A DNA stretch of 22,082 nt, taken from the NCBI GenBank assembly GCA_041311015.1, contig JBFYKG010000016.1:1-22082 (forward strand), in the 5' to 3' direction. The translations under genes and the position numbers were made by a program. Of the stretch, positions 14,031 through 22,082 are shown piece by piece; position 1 is the stretch's first letter; every line of letters starts with the position of its first letter. The notes below the pieces were generated by a model. The model had not been told where the DNA came from, made no database searches, and saw only the letters and a program-made list of their open reading frames with translations. This DNA is from Fluviibacter sp041311015. Lineage in GTDB: Bacteria; Pseudomonadota; Gammaproteobacteria; Burkholderiales; Rhodocyclaceae.

Positions 14031-17000
14031 ATGTCGTCTGTGATTGCCTTGCGTGGCGCTGTTGCGCTGTCCGAATTCCGCACCCAACGTCTTCTGGAGC
14101 GACTCAAAACCGCCTGGCCGGGTATTACCGGGATCGACAACGAATACCTCTACCTCGTCGAGCTATCGGCACCGCTGGATGCGGCCGAAACCGAGCGGCT
14201 CAATGCAGTACTGGATGCCACCGGCGCAGCCACCGATGTGGCCGGCACATTCATAGTCGCCCCGCGGCTGGGCACCATCTCACCGTGGTCATCGAAGGCC
14301 ACTGACATCCTGCGTCATTGCGGTCTGGGCAATGTGGTGCGCGTGGAACGCGTGACCCGTTTCGTGCCCGTGGGTAAAAAGACCCCTTCGGGCGCAGAGC
14401 GTGCCGCGATGGCCGCATTGCTGCATGACCGCATGATCGAAACGGTGCTCGACACCGTGGCCGGCACCTATGCGCTGTTTGACCATGTGGCACCGCGCCC
14501 GCTGGCCACCGTGGATATTCTTGCGGGTGGCCGGCCCGCGCTGGAGGCTGCCAACCGCGATATGGGTCTGGCGCTATCGGACGATGAAGTCGAATACCTG
14601 ATGGCGATCTTTACCGAGGCCGGACGTAATCCGACGGACGTGGAGTTGATGATGTTCGCGCAGGCGAACTCCGAGCATTGCCGTCACAAGATCTTCAATG
14701 CCGACTGGATCATCGATGGCGTGACTGAAGCCAAGTCGCTGTTCGGCATGATCCGCGATACCCACAACAAAACGCCGCAGGGCACGGTCGTTGCCTACTC
14801 GGATAACGCCGCCATTATGGAAGGTGCTGAGGTCGAGCGTTTCTATCCGCGCGCCGATGGTACTTACAGTTTCAGCAACGAACTGACGCACTATCTGGCC
14901 AAGGTCGAAACGCATAACCACCCGACAGCCATTTCGCCGTTCCCCGGGGCGGCTACCGGTTCGGGTGGCGAAATCCGCGACGAAGGGGCTACGGGTAAGG
15001 GCTCCAAGCCCAAGGCCGGCCTCTGTGGGTTTACGGTCTCCAACCTGAATCTGCCGGATGCCAAGCAGCCCTGGGAGCGCCCGGCCAGTAAGCCGGATCG
15101 TATCGCCAGCGCGCTCGATATCATGATCGAAGGTCCGATCGGTGCCGCCGCCTTCAATAACGAATTCGGTCGCCCGAATCTGGCCGGCTATTTCCGCACC
15201 TATGAGCAACCAGTCGGCGACATCGTTCGTGGGTATCACAAGCCGATCATGATTGCCGGCGGTGTCGGTTCGATTCAGGCCGAGCAATCCTTCAAGCAAG
15301 AGACCTTCGAGCCCGGCACGCTGTTCGTGCAGCTGGGTGGTCCGGGCATGCTCATTGGTCTGGGCGGCGGTGCGGCTTCGTCGATGGCCTCGGGCAGTAA
15401 CCAGGCGGATCTGGATTTTGCCTCGGTTCAGCGCGGCAACCCGGAAATTGAACGTCGTGCGCAGGAGGTGATCGATCGCTGCTGGCAGATGGGTGCCAAC
15501 AACCCCATTCTCTCGGTTCACGATGTCGGTGCGGGTGGTCTGTCGAACGCCATGCCGGAACTGGCCCACTCGGGCGGTGTCGGTGCCCGCTTCGAACTGC
15601 GCGCCATCCAGAGCGAAGACCCGGGCATGAGCCCGGCTGAGCTGTGGTGTAACGAAGCCCAGGAACGTTATGTCCTGGCCATTTCGCCCAAGGATCTGGA
15701 ACGATTCGCTGCGCTGTGTGAACGCGAGCGTTGCCCCTTTGCTGTGGTCGGTACCGCCACGGCTGAAGGCCAGCTCATTGTGAGCGACAGTCTGTTTAAC
15801 AACCATGCGGTCGATATGTCGATGCATGCATTGCTCGGCAAACCGCCACGCATGACGCGTGACGTCAAGCACGAAGCCGAAGTGGCCGTTGCAGTCGATA
15901 CGGATGCCGTCGAGCTCAAGGACGCCGCCTATCGTGTGATGCGTCTGCCAACGGTGGCCGATAAATCGTTCCTCATTACCATTGGCGACCGCAGTGTGGG
16001 CGGCCTGACTGCACGCGACCAGATGGTTGGTCCATGGCAGGTGCCCGTGGCCGATGTGGCGGTTACTGCGATGGGTTACAACACGCGCCTGGGCGAAGCC
16101 TTTGCCATGGGCGAGCGCACCCCGGTCGCCGTGCTGGATGCGCCGGCATCGGGTCGTATGGCAGTCGGTGAAGCCTTGACCAACCTAGCCGCTGCCCGCG
16201 TTACCACAATGGCGGATATCAAGTTGTCTGCCAACTGGATGGCGGCTGCCGGTGCGCCGGGCGAAGACGCTCGTCTGTTTGACACGGTGAAGGCCGTATC
16301 CGATCTGTGTCAGGCACTGGATGTGTCGATTCCGGTGGGTAAGGATTCGCTCTCGATGCGCACACGTTGGGATGAAAACGGTAAGACGGAAGAAGTGGTG
16401 TCGCCGCTGTCGCTGATCGTTACCGCGTTTGCGCGGGTACCCGATATCGCCCAGACACTGACCCCGGTGCTGGATCGCGATGTGGCTGATAGTGAACTGA
16501 TCCTCATCGATCTGGGCAACGGCAAGAACCGCCTGGGGGGTTCTGCCCTGGCACAGGTCTTTAATGCCACCGGCGACGATGCGCCGGACGTCGATGACCC
16601 CAAACAGCTCAAGGCCTTCTATGCCGCGATTCAGTCGCTGAACGAAGATGGCTTGTTGCTGGCGTATCACGATCGTTCGGATGGTGGACTGTTTGCAGCC
16701 GCCGCCGAAATGGCTTTTGCTTCGCGTTGTGGTGTCACGATCAACGCCGATATCCTCTGCGTCGACCCGATGGATCAGGATACCGATTACGACAAGAAGC
16801 CGGGCATCCTGCAAGGCCGCCGTAACGAGAAACTGCTGCGCGTATTGTTCAGTGAAGAGCTGGGCGCGCTCATCCAGGTGCGTCGCAGTGACCGTGAAGC
16901 CGTCATGGCACGCTTGCGTACCCATGGCCTCTCGCGCTATTCCGAAGTGGTGGGTTACCCGAACCAGACGGACGAGATCCGTGTCTCGCATCTGGGCAAG

Positions 17001-17975
17001 ACCGCTTTTGTCGAACCGCGCATCGAACTGCAACGCGCCTGGTCCGAAACCTCGTTCCGTATCCAGTCGCTGCGCGATAACCCGGCCTGCGCGCAGGCGG
17101 AGTACGACCGCATTATCGACACGACTGATCGAGGTCTCTTTGCGGCGCTCTCGTTTGACCCCGCAGAAAACATCGCCGCCCCGTTCATCGCCAGCGGTGC
17201 ACGCCCACGCATCGCTATCCTGCGTGAGCAGGGCGTTAATGGTCAGGTCGAAATGGCCGCGGCTTTTGATCGTGCCGGTTTTACCGCCGTCGATGTGCAT
17301 ATGAGCGATCTGCTCACCGGCCGCGTCACCCTCGATAACTTTGCCGGTCTTGCAGCCTGCGGTGGTTTCTCGTATGGCGATGTGCTGGGCGCTGGTCAGG
17401 GCTGGGCGCGGACGATCCGATTCAACCCGCGTTTGCGCGATGGCTTTGCCCAGTTCTTTAACCGGACCGATACCTTTGCGCTCGGGGTGTGTAACGGTTG
17501 CCAGATGATGAGCACGCTACAGGATCTAATTCCGGGTGCCGATCACTGGCCCCGTTTTGCGCGTAACCTGAGCGAACAGTTCGAAGCCCGTCTGGTTATG
17601 GCCGATGTGCCGAATTCGCCATCGATCTTCATGGCCGGTATGCATGGCAGCATGCTGCCGGTGATTGTGTCGCATGGCGAAGGCCGGGCGCAGTTTGCCA
17701 AGGCCGATGACCTGAATAAGGTCTCAGTTGCCTTGCGCTATATCGACAGCCAGGGCGCCGCCACCGAGCGTTATCCGTTCAACCCGAATGGCTCGCCGCA
17801 GGGTGTGGCCGGTGTCACCACTGCCGATGGCCGCTTTACCGTGATGATGCCGCACCCGGAGCGCACCTTCCGGACGCTGCAGATGTCGTGGTTCCCCGGC
17901 AAGTTCGGCGAGATCTGGGGCGAAGATGGTCCGTGGCTACGCATGTTCCGCAACGCGCGCAAGTCGCTGGGTTGA
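14031..17975 (+). CDS. purL: Phosphoribosylformylglycinamidine synthase (large single-chain form)
   Basis: Fourth step of purine synthesis: FGAR plus glutamine and ATP gives FGAM. The 1314-residue protein is the large proteobacterial type (E. coli 1295), with an N-terminal domain, the FGAM synthetase domain and a C-terminal class I glutaminase. The synthetase domain shows ETHNHPT with H297 (E. coli H296) and the glycine-rich PGAATGSGGEIRDEG stretch. The glutaminase triad is C1154 in GVCNGCQ plus H1275 and E1277 in PHPERTF, matching E. coli C1135, H1260 and E1262. The N-terminus (VIALRGAVALSEFR) aligns with the E. coli start, supporting the ATG at 14031 despite a missing Shine-Dalgarno sequence. 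It is a single-gene transcript, divergent from nnr and ended by a strong terminator. Confidence 0.97.
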   Translation: MSSVIALRGAVALSEFRTQRLLERLKTAWPGITGIDNEYLYLVELSAPLDAAETERLNAVLDATGAATDVAGTFIVAPRLGTISPWSSKATDILRHCGLGNVVRVERVTRFVPVGKKTPSGAERAAMAALLHDRMIETVLDTVAGTYALFDHVAPRPLATVDILAGGRPALEAANRDMGLALSDDEVEYLMAIFTEAGRNPTDVELMMFAQANSEHCRHKIFNADWIIDGVTEAKSLFGMIRDTHNKTPQGTVVAYSDNAAIMEGAEVERFYPRADGTYSFSNELTHYLAKVETHNHPTAISPFPGAATGSGGEIRDEGATGKGSKPKAGLCGFTVSNLNLPDAKQPWERPASKPDRIASALDIMIEGPIGAAAFNNEFGRPNLAGYFRTYEQPVGDIVRGYHKPIMIAGGVGSIQAEQSFKQETFEPGTLFVQLGGPGMLIGLGGGAASSMASGSNQADLDFASVQRGNPEIERRAQEVIDRCWQMGANNPILSVHDVGAGGLSNAMPELAHSGGVGARFELRAIQSEDPGMSPAELWCNEAQERYVLAISPKDLERFAALCERERCPFAVVGTATAEGQLIVSDSLFNNHAVDMSMHALLGKPPRMTRDVKHEAEVAVAVDTDAVELKDAAYRVMRLPTVADKSFLITIGDRSVGGLTARDQMVGPWQVPVADVAVTAMGYNTRLGEAFAMGERTPVAVLDAPASGRMAVGEALTNLAAARVTTMADIKLSANWMAAAGAPGEDARLFDTVKAVSDLCQALDVSIPVGKDSLSMRTRWDENGKTEEVVSPLSLIVTAFARVPDIAQTLTPVLDRDVADSELILIDLGNGKNRLGGSALAQVFNATGDDAPDVDDPKQLKAFYAAIQSLNEDGLLLAYHDRSDGGLFAAAAEMAFASRCGVTINADILCVDPMDQDTDYDKKPGILQGRRNEKLLRVLFSEELGALIQVRRSDREAVMARLRTHGLSRYSEVVGYPNQTDEIRVSHLGKTAFVEPRIELQRAWSETSFRIQSLRDNPACAQAEYDRIIDTTDRGLFAALSFDPAENIAAPFIASGARPRIAILREQGVNGQVEMAAAFDRAGFTAVDVHMSDLLTGRVTLDNFAGLAACGGFSYGDVLGAGQGWARTIRFNPRLRDGFAQFFNRTDTFALGVCNGCQMMSTLQDLIPGADHWPRFARNLSEQFEARLVMADVPNSPSIFMAGMHGSMLPVIVSHGEGRAQFAKADDLNKVSVALRYIDSQGAATERYPFNPNGSPQGVAGVTTADGRFTVMMPHPERTFRTLQMSWFPGKFGEIWGEDGPWLRMFRNARKSLG

Positions 17976-18002
17976 CCGGAACGCTTCAAGTGCGTCACCA
18001 GT

Positions 18003-18031
18003 AAAAAAGGGAGGCCTCGGCCTCCCTTTTT
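18003..18031. terminator. Bidirectional rho-independent terminator between purL and the parvulin gene
   Basis: A perfect stem GGGAGGC (18009-18015) / GCCTCCC (18020-18026) closes a CTCG tetraloop. Six A precede it and five T follow, so it works on both strands for the convergent purL and parvulin-family genes. Confidence 0.93.
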
Positions 18032-18049
18032 GTTGGTGTCAGTAAAAGC

Positions 18050-18850
18050 TTACTGTACCTTGGCGCTGGCGCGCATTTTTTGCAGATCCTTCTGGAATTC
18101 CTGATTGATGACGGCATCACGGAATTGCGCCTTGGCCTGATCAAAGCTCGGCGGGTTGAACGGACGACGATCTTCCAGTAGCACGATGAACCAGACATTC
18201 TCGGCACTGATCGCGGCAGTGTACTTGCCCTTGCCCAGTTTCACGACTGCGTCACCCACGGGCTTCGGGAATGCCGTAATCGGGTTCCAGCCGATGTCGC
18301 CGCCGTTTTCCTTGGCGCCCGGGCCAACGGAATACTGTTTGGCCACATTTTCGAAGCTATCACCCGAGTCCAGCTTGCCGGTGACTTCCTTGGCAGTTGC
18401 CTGGCTTTGCACCACGATCAGGCGGGTTTTGAATTCTTCCTTACCCATGTTGGCCATGGTCTGATCGTACAACTGCTTCAGCTGTGCATCCGACGGTACA
18501 TGCTTCTGGGCATAGGTAATCTGATAAGCGCGGATCAGCACACCCTGGTCAGCCAGACGAATGGCTGTCTGCACATCGGCTTGCTTTTCCAGACCGGCCT
18601 TCTTGGCGGCCTGAACGATCAGTTCGCGGTCAATTAATTCTTCACGCACAGCCTGACGCAGTTGCGGGCTGTCTTGTGCACCCTGCGAAACTTTTTCGGC
18701 GACCAGCGCATCGGCCAGAGATTGGGGGATGGCGGTGCCATTAACGGTGGCAACAGTTCCCGGAGCGGCAATTGCTGGGGTGGCCGACAGAATGGCGGCA
18801 GTAACGAGCGTCGTGAGCAGAGTGCTAGAGCGCAGAGCTTTAAAGGTCAT
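18050..18850 (-). CDS. Secreted parvulin-family (PpiC/PrsA-like) foldase or chaperone
   Basis: The 266-residue protein has a Sec signal peptide: basic start, hydrophobic core to about residue 23, and AIA at 26-28 followed by probable cleavage before A29. A SurA/PrsA-like helical N-terminal region (about 35-135) follows, then a parvulin domain (about 139-228) with SFENVAKQYS, the GGDIGW signature at 183-188 and LEDRRPF at 225-231, and a charged C-terminal helix. It should act in the periplasm on outer-membrane or secreted proteins. The two histidines usual in the parvulin active site appear replaced: the first strand reads TRLIVV (R143 where SHILV is common), and the last reads VWFIV (F221 where GWHVI is common). 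Isomerase activity is therefore doubtful, and a chaperone role is possible. It is 106 bp downstream of the YciI-family gene and may have its own promoter. Confidence 0.85.
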   Translation of the reverse strand: MTFKALRSSTLLTTLVTAAILSATPAIAAPGTVATVNGTAIPQSLADALVAEKVSQGAQDSPQLRQAVREELIDRELIVQAAKKAGLEKQADVQTAIRLADQGVLIRAYQITYAQKHVPSDAQLKQLYDQTMANMGKEEFKTRLIVVQSQATAKEVTGKLDSGDSFENVAKQYSVGPGAKENGGDIGWNPITAFPKPVGDAVVKLGKGKYTAAISAENVWFIVLLEDRRPFNPPSFDQAKAQFRDAVINQEFQKDLQKMRASAKVQ

Positions 18851-18912
18851 GTTTTTTCCGTGAAGTTCTCAATCAGTTCGCACCCGAACGGTTCGTCAGG
18901 GGCATGGTGAGC

Positions 18913-18941
18913 AGCATAAAGGGTGGCGGGATTCTTGGCTA
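18913..18941 (-). promoter_or_regulatory. Possible promoter for the parvulin-family gene
   Basis: On the minus strand, TAGCCA (18941-18936, 4/6) and TATGCT (18918-18913, 4/6) are spaced by 17 bp within the 106-bp gap before the parvulin gene. The match is moderate and could be chance. Confidence 0.3.
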
Positions 18942-18956
18942 GTCTTTTTGCCCTTT

Positions 18957-19259
18957 TCAGGCCGGCAGGACCTTCTTGAAGGGGCGGACGACCACGTTGC
19001 CGTAGACGCCGGCAGCCACGTACGGGTCGGCGGCCGCCCAGGCCTTGGCATCTGCCAGGCTGGGGAACTCGGCCACAATGGCGCTACCGGTAAAACCGGC
19101 CGGCCCCGGATCAGGCGAATCAACCGCCGGGAAGGGGCCCGCCAGAATCAGACGGCCTTCGGCCTGCAGGGCCTGCAGACGGGCCACGTGTTCCGGTCGC
19201 ACCGCGAGGCGTTTTTCCAGCGAGTTGGGCGTGTCTTCGCCAACAATCAGATAGAGCAT
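18957..19259 (-). CDS. YciI-family protein
   Basis: This 100-residue soluble protein is a single YciI-like domain with a ferredoxin-like alpha+beta fold of the dimeric alpha-beta barrel type. It shows the RPEH segment with H24, the GRLILAGPFP stretch at 35-44, and a C-terminal DPYVAAGVY segment. The family's reaction is not firmly known; a conserved His/Asp pair suggests an enzyme. A strong ribosome site (AAGGAAGG) inside the end of yciB serves the ATG at 19259. The gene begins on the base right after the yciB stop codon, so the two are co-expressed. Confidence 0.88.
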   Translation of the reverse strand: MLYLIVGEDTPNSLEKRLAVRPEHVARLQALQAEGRLILAGPFPAVDSPDPGPAGFTGSAIVAEFPSLADAKAWAAADPYVAAGVYGNVVVRPFKKVLPA

Positions 19260-19796
19260 TTAGTTTCCTTCCTTGGGGAGATGCCGGGACATATACACCC
19301 CTTGTGCCAACACAAAGAGCAGCATGAGGCCCATGCCGCCAAAAAGCTTGAAGCTGACCCAGGTGTCGGTGTCGAACTGGTAGGCCACAAAAAGGTTCAG
19401 TGCACCCATGGCGCTGAAGAAAATGATCCAGGCCAGATTCAGACGTTGCCACAGCGCGTTGGGCAGCTGGATCTGCTGGCCCATCATGGCCTTGACCAGA
19501 TTTTTCTTCATGAACTGGTTCGATACCAGGAACACCACCGCGAACAGCCAGTACAGGATGGTTGGCTTCCACTTGATGAAGGTTTCGTCACGCAGCCAGA
19601 TGGTGGCGCCGCCAAATACGACAATCAGCCCCAGACTGACCCACTGCATCGGATCGACCTTGCGCGTCTTGAGCCAGGTCCAGCCGATCAATGCGGCTGT
19701 GGCAACGATCGCCACGGCGGTGGCGACATAGATGTCAGCCAGCTTGAAGGCCGCGAAGAACAGAACAATGGGCAGGAGATCAAACAGGATTTTCAT
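19260..19796 (-). CDS. yciB: Inner membrane-spanning protein YciB (septation protein A family)
   Basis: The 178-residue protein is standard length for the YciB/IspA family. It has five or so hydrophobic segments (about 3-20, 22-41, 51-66, 78-95, 120-140 and 150-168) and the typical start MKILFDLLPI. Conserved polar patches include KPTILYW (77-83) and NLAW (120-123). The E. coli protein is linked to envelope integrity and cell length, and Shigella IspA to septation; the molecular role is not settled. It lies 11 bp after bioD and directly abuts the YciI-family gene, so it may be read from the biotin operon promoter. No good Shine-Dalgarno sequence is visible. Confidence 0.93.
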   Translation of the reverse strand: MKILFDLLPIVLFFAAFKLADIYVATAVAIVATAALIGWTWLKTRKVDPMQWVSLGLIVVFGGATIWLRDETFIKWKPTILYWLFAVVFLVSNQFMKKNLVKAMMGQQIQLPNALWQRLNLAWIIFFSAMGALNLFVAYQFDTDTWVSFKLFGGMGLMLLFVLAQGVYMSRHLPKEGN

Positions 19797-19807
19797 GGAA
19801 CAGCATC

Positions 19808-20467
19808 TTAAGGGAGGGTGATGGTTGTTGCCAGATCGGCCGGGGTGGCCTTCGGGTCAAAAGGCAGGATGCCGAGGCAGGGCGCTTGGATGCGACGACG
19901 CAGGGTATCGATATTATCTGTTTGCGCCTGAAACGATGGGTCGATGAGGTTGCCGACCCAGCCCGCGAGTACACAGCCTTCCTGCGCGAGCGCGGCGGTG
20001 GTCAGTAGGGCATGATTCAGACAGCCTAGACGCAAACCGACAACGAGGATGACGGGGATATCCAGTTCACGAATCAGATCCGGTTGTGACAGTGTTTCGG
20101 AGAGTGGCGCATAAAGGCCGCCCACCCCTTCGACCAGCAGCAGATCGGTCTGCTCGCACGCTGCATGAAAACATTCGATGATCGGGGGCGTGGTGATTTC
20201 CACGCCGGCCTGCCTGGCAGCAATATGCGGGGAGAGTGGTGCCTGCAATCGCCAGGGATTGACGGTCTGCTCGGGCAGCGCCACGTTGGCGGCAGCCATC
20301 AGGCGTAGGACATCTTCATTGTGTCCATCAGCGTCGACACCGGCAGCGACTGGTTTGAGCGCGGCAGCGCGCAGACCCTGAGCCGCTGCCCGGGCGAGGA
20401 GGGCGCAGCTCACGTGGGTTTTTCCGATCTCGGTATCGGTGCCGGTGATGTAGTAAGCCTGGGTCAT
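19808..20467 (-). CDS. bioD: ATP-dependent dethiobiotin synthetase
   Basis: Closes the ureido ring of 7,8-diaminononanoate with CO2 and ATP to form dethiobiotin, the step before BioB. The 219-residue protein has the P-loop GTDTEIGKT at 9-17, the active-site K38 in LKPVAAG, and VEGVGGLYAPL at 112-122, all standard for BioD. It follows bioC by 19 bp and precedes yciB by 11 bp. bioB and bioA, the neighbouring steps, are not in the window. Confidence 0.96.
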   Translation of the reverse strand: MTQAYYITGTDTEIGKTHVSCALLARAAAQGLRAAALKPVAAGVDADGHNEDVLRLMAAANVALPEQTVNPWRLQAPLSPHIAARQAGVEITTPPIIECFHAACEQTDLLLVEGVGGLYAPLSETLSQPDLIRELDIPVILVVGLRLGCLNHALLTTAALAQEGCVLAGWVGNLIDPSFQAQTDNIDTLRRRIQAPCLGILPFDPKATPADLATTITLP

Positions 20468-20486
20468 GGTGTGCTTGGTCGCGTGC

Positions 20487-21260
20487 TCAGGGGCGTTGTG
20501 CGTGGATCGTTAGCACATTGTAGGTGAGCGGCAAGCCATGGGTGGTGCGCTGCTGGTTGTAGGCATTTACCAATGCCAGCCGGGTGCTGCGATCAATCGG
20601 TTCCCGCGCAGGGGTTGGCAGGTGATTTGCACCGACGCCCCGAATCGAACGGCGCAGGCTGGCAAAGTCATCATGCCAGGTCGTGACAGTATCGCGCTGG
20701 CTATGAACAACCTGCATGGCTGCCTGTTCAAAGTGATTCAGTACCTGTGTGGCATCGGGCATCGACAGCAGGTGACGGGAAGGCTGGAGCCCAATCTGAT
20801 CGAGCGCAACGGCCAGCTCGGCAAAGGTGCCGCTGACCAGGGTGGTCAACCAGAGATGGCCGCCGGGGCGCAGAATTCGTTTGGCTTCGGAAACCGCACG
20901 CGCGATGTCGCACCACTGCCAGGCCAGGCTGGAGAGATAGAGATCAACATGGCTATCGGCAATCGGTAGCTGCTGCAGATCCGCGTTGACCCGGCTTAGC
21001 CCGGGGGTCATCAGCTGCTGGCGGAGCATGTCTTCAGCAAAATCAACACCGATGATCGTGGCACAGGGCAAATCGGCGCGCAGTTGTTGCAGGAGTTCGC
21101 CGGTGCCGCAACCGGCATCCAAGAGCGTGCCGGCATGGTCTGCAGTAAGACCCTGGGTGGCTTGGCGCAGCAGCTGATCGCGCACCAATTGCTGGAGTGC
21201 GGCGCTCGCCGCATACGAGCCAGCCGCCCGGTTGAAGCTCTGGCGTACCGGGTTCGTCAT
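20487..21260 (-). CDS. bioC: Malonyl-ACP O-methyltransferase
   Basis: A SAM-dependent methyltransferase that methylates malonyl-ACP, so that the fatty-acid machinery can build the pimeloyl chain of biotin. The 257-residue protein starts with the BioC signature (VRQSFNRAAGSYA, 5-17). It has the SAM-binding motif LDAGCGTG at 47-54 and SSLAWQWCD at 110-118, close to the SNLALQW form common in BioC. Its ATG overlaps the bioH stop by ATGA, and GGAG lies 6 nt upstream of it. Placement between bioH and bioD confirms the call over a generic methyltransferase. Confidence 0.94.
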   Translation of the reverse strand: MTNPVRQSFNRAAGSYAASAALQQLVRDQLLRQATQGLTADHAGTLLDAGCGTGELLQQLRADLPCATIIGVDFAEDMLRQQLMTPGLSRVNADLQQLPIADSHVDLYLSSLAWQWCDIARAVSEAKRILRPGGHLWLTTLVSGTFAELAVALDQIGLQPSRHLLSMPDATQVLNHFEQAAMQVVHSQRDTVTTWHDDFASLRRSIRGVGANHLPTPAREPIDRSTRLALVNAYNQQRTTHGLPLTYNVLTIHAQRP

Positions 21261-21985
21261 GCCGGACTCCGTCCACCTAGGATTGCCGCAGCCATCTCGG
21301 CAGGGTGTGTGCAGGGGAGTGCATGGCTGCCGCCTTCAATCATAATCAGGTTTGCGTCATGGCGATCTCGCAAAAACTCGGCGGCCGCTAAAGGCACCAC
21401 GGCATCGGCGGTGCCATGAACCATGGTGAACGGCACAGGGGCCGGCGGGGTGATCTGACGGAGATCCATCGTGCGCAATAACCGGAGTCCGTTCGTGAGT
21501 CGCGCCGCATCGGTATCCGCGCATTGGTTGAGGGCGTCGCTTAGCGTGCGGTCTCGGGCAGCGGCAACATCGCCATGACGGATCAGTGTGGCAAAGCGTT
21601 TGGTCAGCGCTGCCGGGTTCTCGGTCAGCCGCTGATCAAAATCATCCAGCAAGGCTTCAGGTTGGCCCAGATTCCAATCATCACGATTCATAAAGCAGGG
21701 CGTGCTGGCAATCAGGGTTAGTGCTGCGATGCGTTTCGGGTGGGCGGCTGTCAGGGCCAAGGCCAACTCGCCGCCCAGCGACCAGCCTACCAGATGACAG
21801 CGTGCGGGTAGGCAGGATGCCAGCGCGTTAAGTACTGCATCAGACTCGCCCGATTCAGTGAGGGGGAGTGCAGGGGCCAGTATGCGCTCTGCAGGTACGC
21901 CCAGCGCTGTCAGCGCCGTGATCACCGGTTGCCAGGTGGTGGGTGTAAAGCCCCAGCCGTGCAGCAGAACAATGGGCATCGTCAT
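21257..21985 (-). CDS. bioH: Pimeloyl-ACP methyl ester carboxylesterase
   Basis: Removes the methyl group that BioC added, releasing pimeloyl-ACP for BioF. The alpha/beta hydrolase has 242 residues from the ATG at 21985. The triad is S69 in GWSLGG, D194 in GTADAVVP and H221 in GGSHALP; the LLHGWG oxyanion segment is at 7-12, and CFMNRDDW at 97-104 matches the BioH cap region. I chose the ATG at 21985 because it overlaps the bioF stop (ATGA at 21985-21982) and puts the family start MPIVLLHG close behind. An in-frame TTG at 21997 is less likely. It overlaps bioC by 4 bp. Confidence 0.93.
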   Translation of the reverse strand: MTMPIVLLHGWGFTPTTWQPVITALTALGVPAERILAPALPLTESGESDAVLNALASCLPARCHLVGWSLGGELALALTAAHPKRIAALTLIASTPCFMNRDDWNLGQPEALLDDFDQRLTENPAALTKRFATLIRHGDVAAARDRTLSDALNQCADTDAARLTNGLRLLRTMDLRQITPPAPVPFTMVHGTADAVVPLAAAEFLRDRHDANLIMIEGGSHALPCTHPAEMAAAILGGRSPA

Positions 21986-22082
21986 AGGGCCTTGCACAAT
22001 GCCTCGATGAGTCCGTCGATGTGCGCCTCGGTATGTGCTGCCGAGAGCGAGATGCGTAGTCGCGCTGATCCGACGGCCACGG
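21982..22082 (-). CDS. bioF: 8-amino-7-oxononanoate synthase, C-terminal fragment (window edge)
   Basis: Only the last 32 or so codons are present, entering from the window edge and ending at TGA 21984-21982. The visible end, SARLRISLSAAHTEAHID, matches the RLRxxLxAxHT ending of BioF-type alpha-oxoamine synthases. BioF condenses pimeloyl-ACP with alanine using PLP. Its stop overlaps the bioH start, and the bioH, bioC, bioD order downstream makes bioF the natural identity. The PLP lysine lies outside the window. Confidence 0.85.
   Translation of the reverse strand, partial: VAVGSARLRISLSAAHTEAHIDGLIEALCKAL

Noticed and set aside
14574..15872. A 432-codon open frame antisense to purL
   Set aside because: The sense strand encodes conserved PurL throughout. 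The antisense protein has no recognisable domain and reflects the GC-rich codon pattern.
16185..17300. A 371-codon open frame antisense to purL
   Set aside because: It is opposite conserved PurL synthetase sequence, with no recognisable domain and no start context.
21986..21997. TTG start for bioH, four residues upstream
   Set aside because: The ATG at 21985 forms the same ATGA overlap seen elsewhere in this operon and gives the usual BioH start.
1..22082. Mobile elements, CRISPR arrays, tRNA genes or a repeated DNA-uptake word
   Set aside because: No transposase, terminal repeats, regular spacer pattern or tRNA-like fold was seen by eye. Candidate uptake words such as variants of CCTGAA were not repeated in a fixed longer form.

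Overview
The window looks like core chromosome of a betaproteobacterium. This rests on gene content and order (AlaA-type aminotransferase-hom-thrC, large single-chain PurL, bioF-bioH-bioC-bioD, YciB-YciI-parvulin) and on GC-rich coding sequence, judged by eye at roughly 55-60 %. The order within the class is not secure; a Neisseriales-, Nitrosomonadales- or Burkholderiales-like genome would all fit. Genes fill nearly the whole window. The largest gap is 275 bp. I see no insertion sequence, phage gene, tRNA, rRNA or CRISPR array.

Layout. (1) Positions 1-2541, minus strand: a coupled three-gene unit of Mth938-like protein, GT83/ArnT-like membrane glycosyltransferase and a small SMR/EamA-type membrane protein cut by the window edge. 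(2) Positions 2685-6753, plus strand: alaA-type aminotransferase, hom and thrC. This covers most of the aspartate-semialdehyde to threonine branch; thrB is not here. (3) A two-way terminator separates thrC from a convergent minus-strand operon at 6815-13755, transcribed nnr, nadC, gcvT, gcvH, gcvP. It joins NAD synthesis and NAD(P)H repair to the NAD-dependent glycine cleavage system. (4) A 275-bp divergent control region holds a good nnr promoter, a probable purL promoter and a terminator-like hairpin in the purL leader. (5) purL, plus strand, 14031-17975, ends at a second two-way terminator. (6) Positions 18050-22082, minus strand: bioF (partial), bioH, bioC, bioD, yciB and a YciI-family gene are tightly packed, followed after 106 bp by a secreted parvulin-family protein.

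How the genes fit together: glycine cleavage makes 5,10-methylene-THF and uses NAD+. nadC and nnr supply and repair that cofactor. PurL belongs to purine synthesis, which uses one-carbon units and glycine, so the divergent nnr/purL region may be a metabolic control point. The bio genes build pimeloyl-ACP (BioC, BioH) and carry it towards dethiobiotin (BioF, BioD); bioA and bioB must lie elsewhere.

No clearly undescribed system was found. The points most worth a second look are the nnr-nadC-gcvTHP grouping, the purL leader hairpin, the parvulin that appears to lack both usual active-site histidines, and the Mth938-glycosyltransferase-SMR unit.
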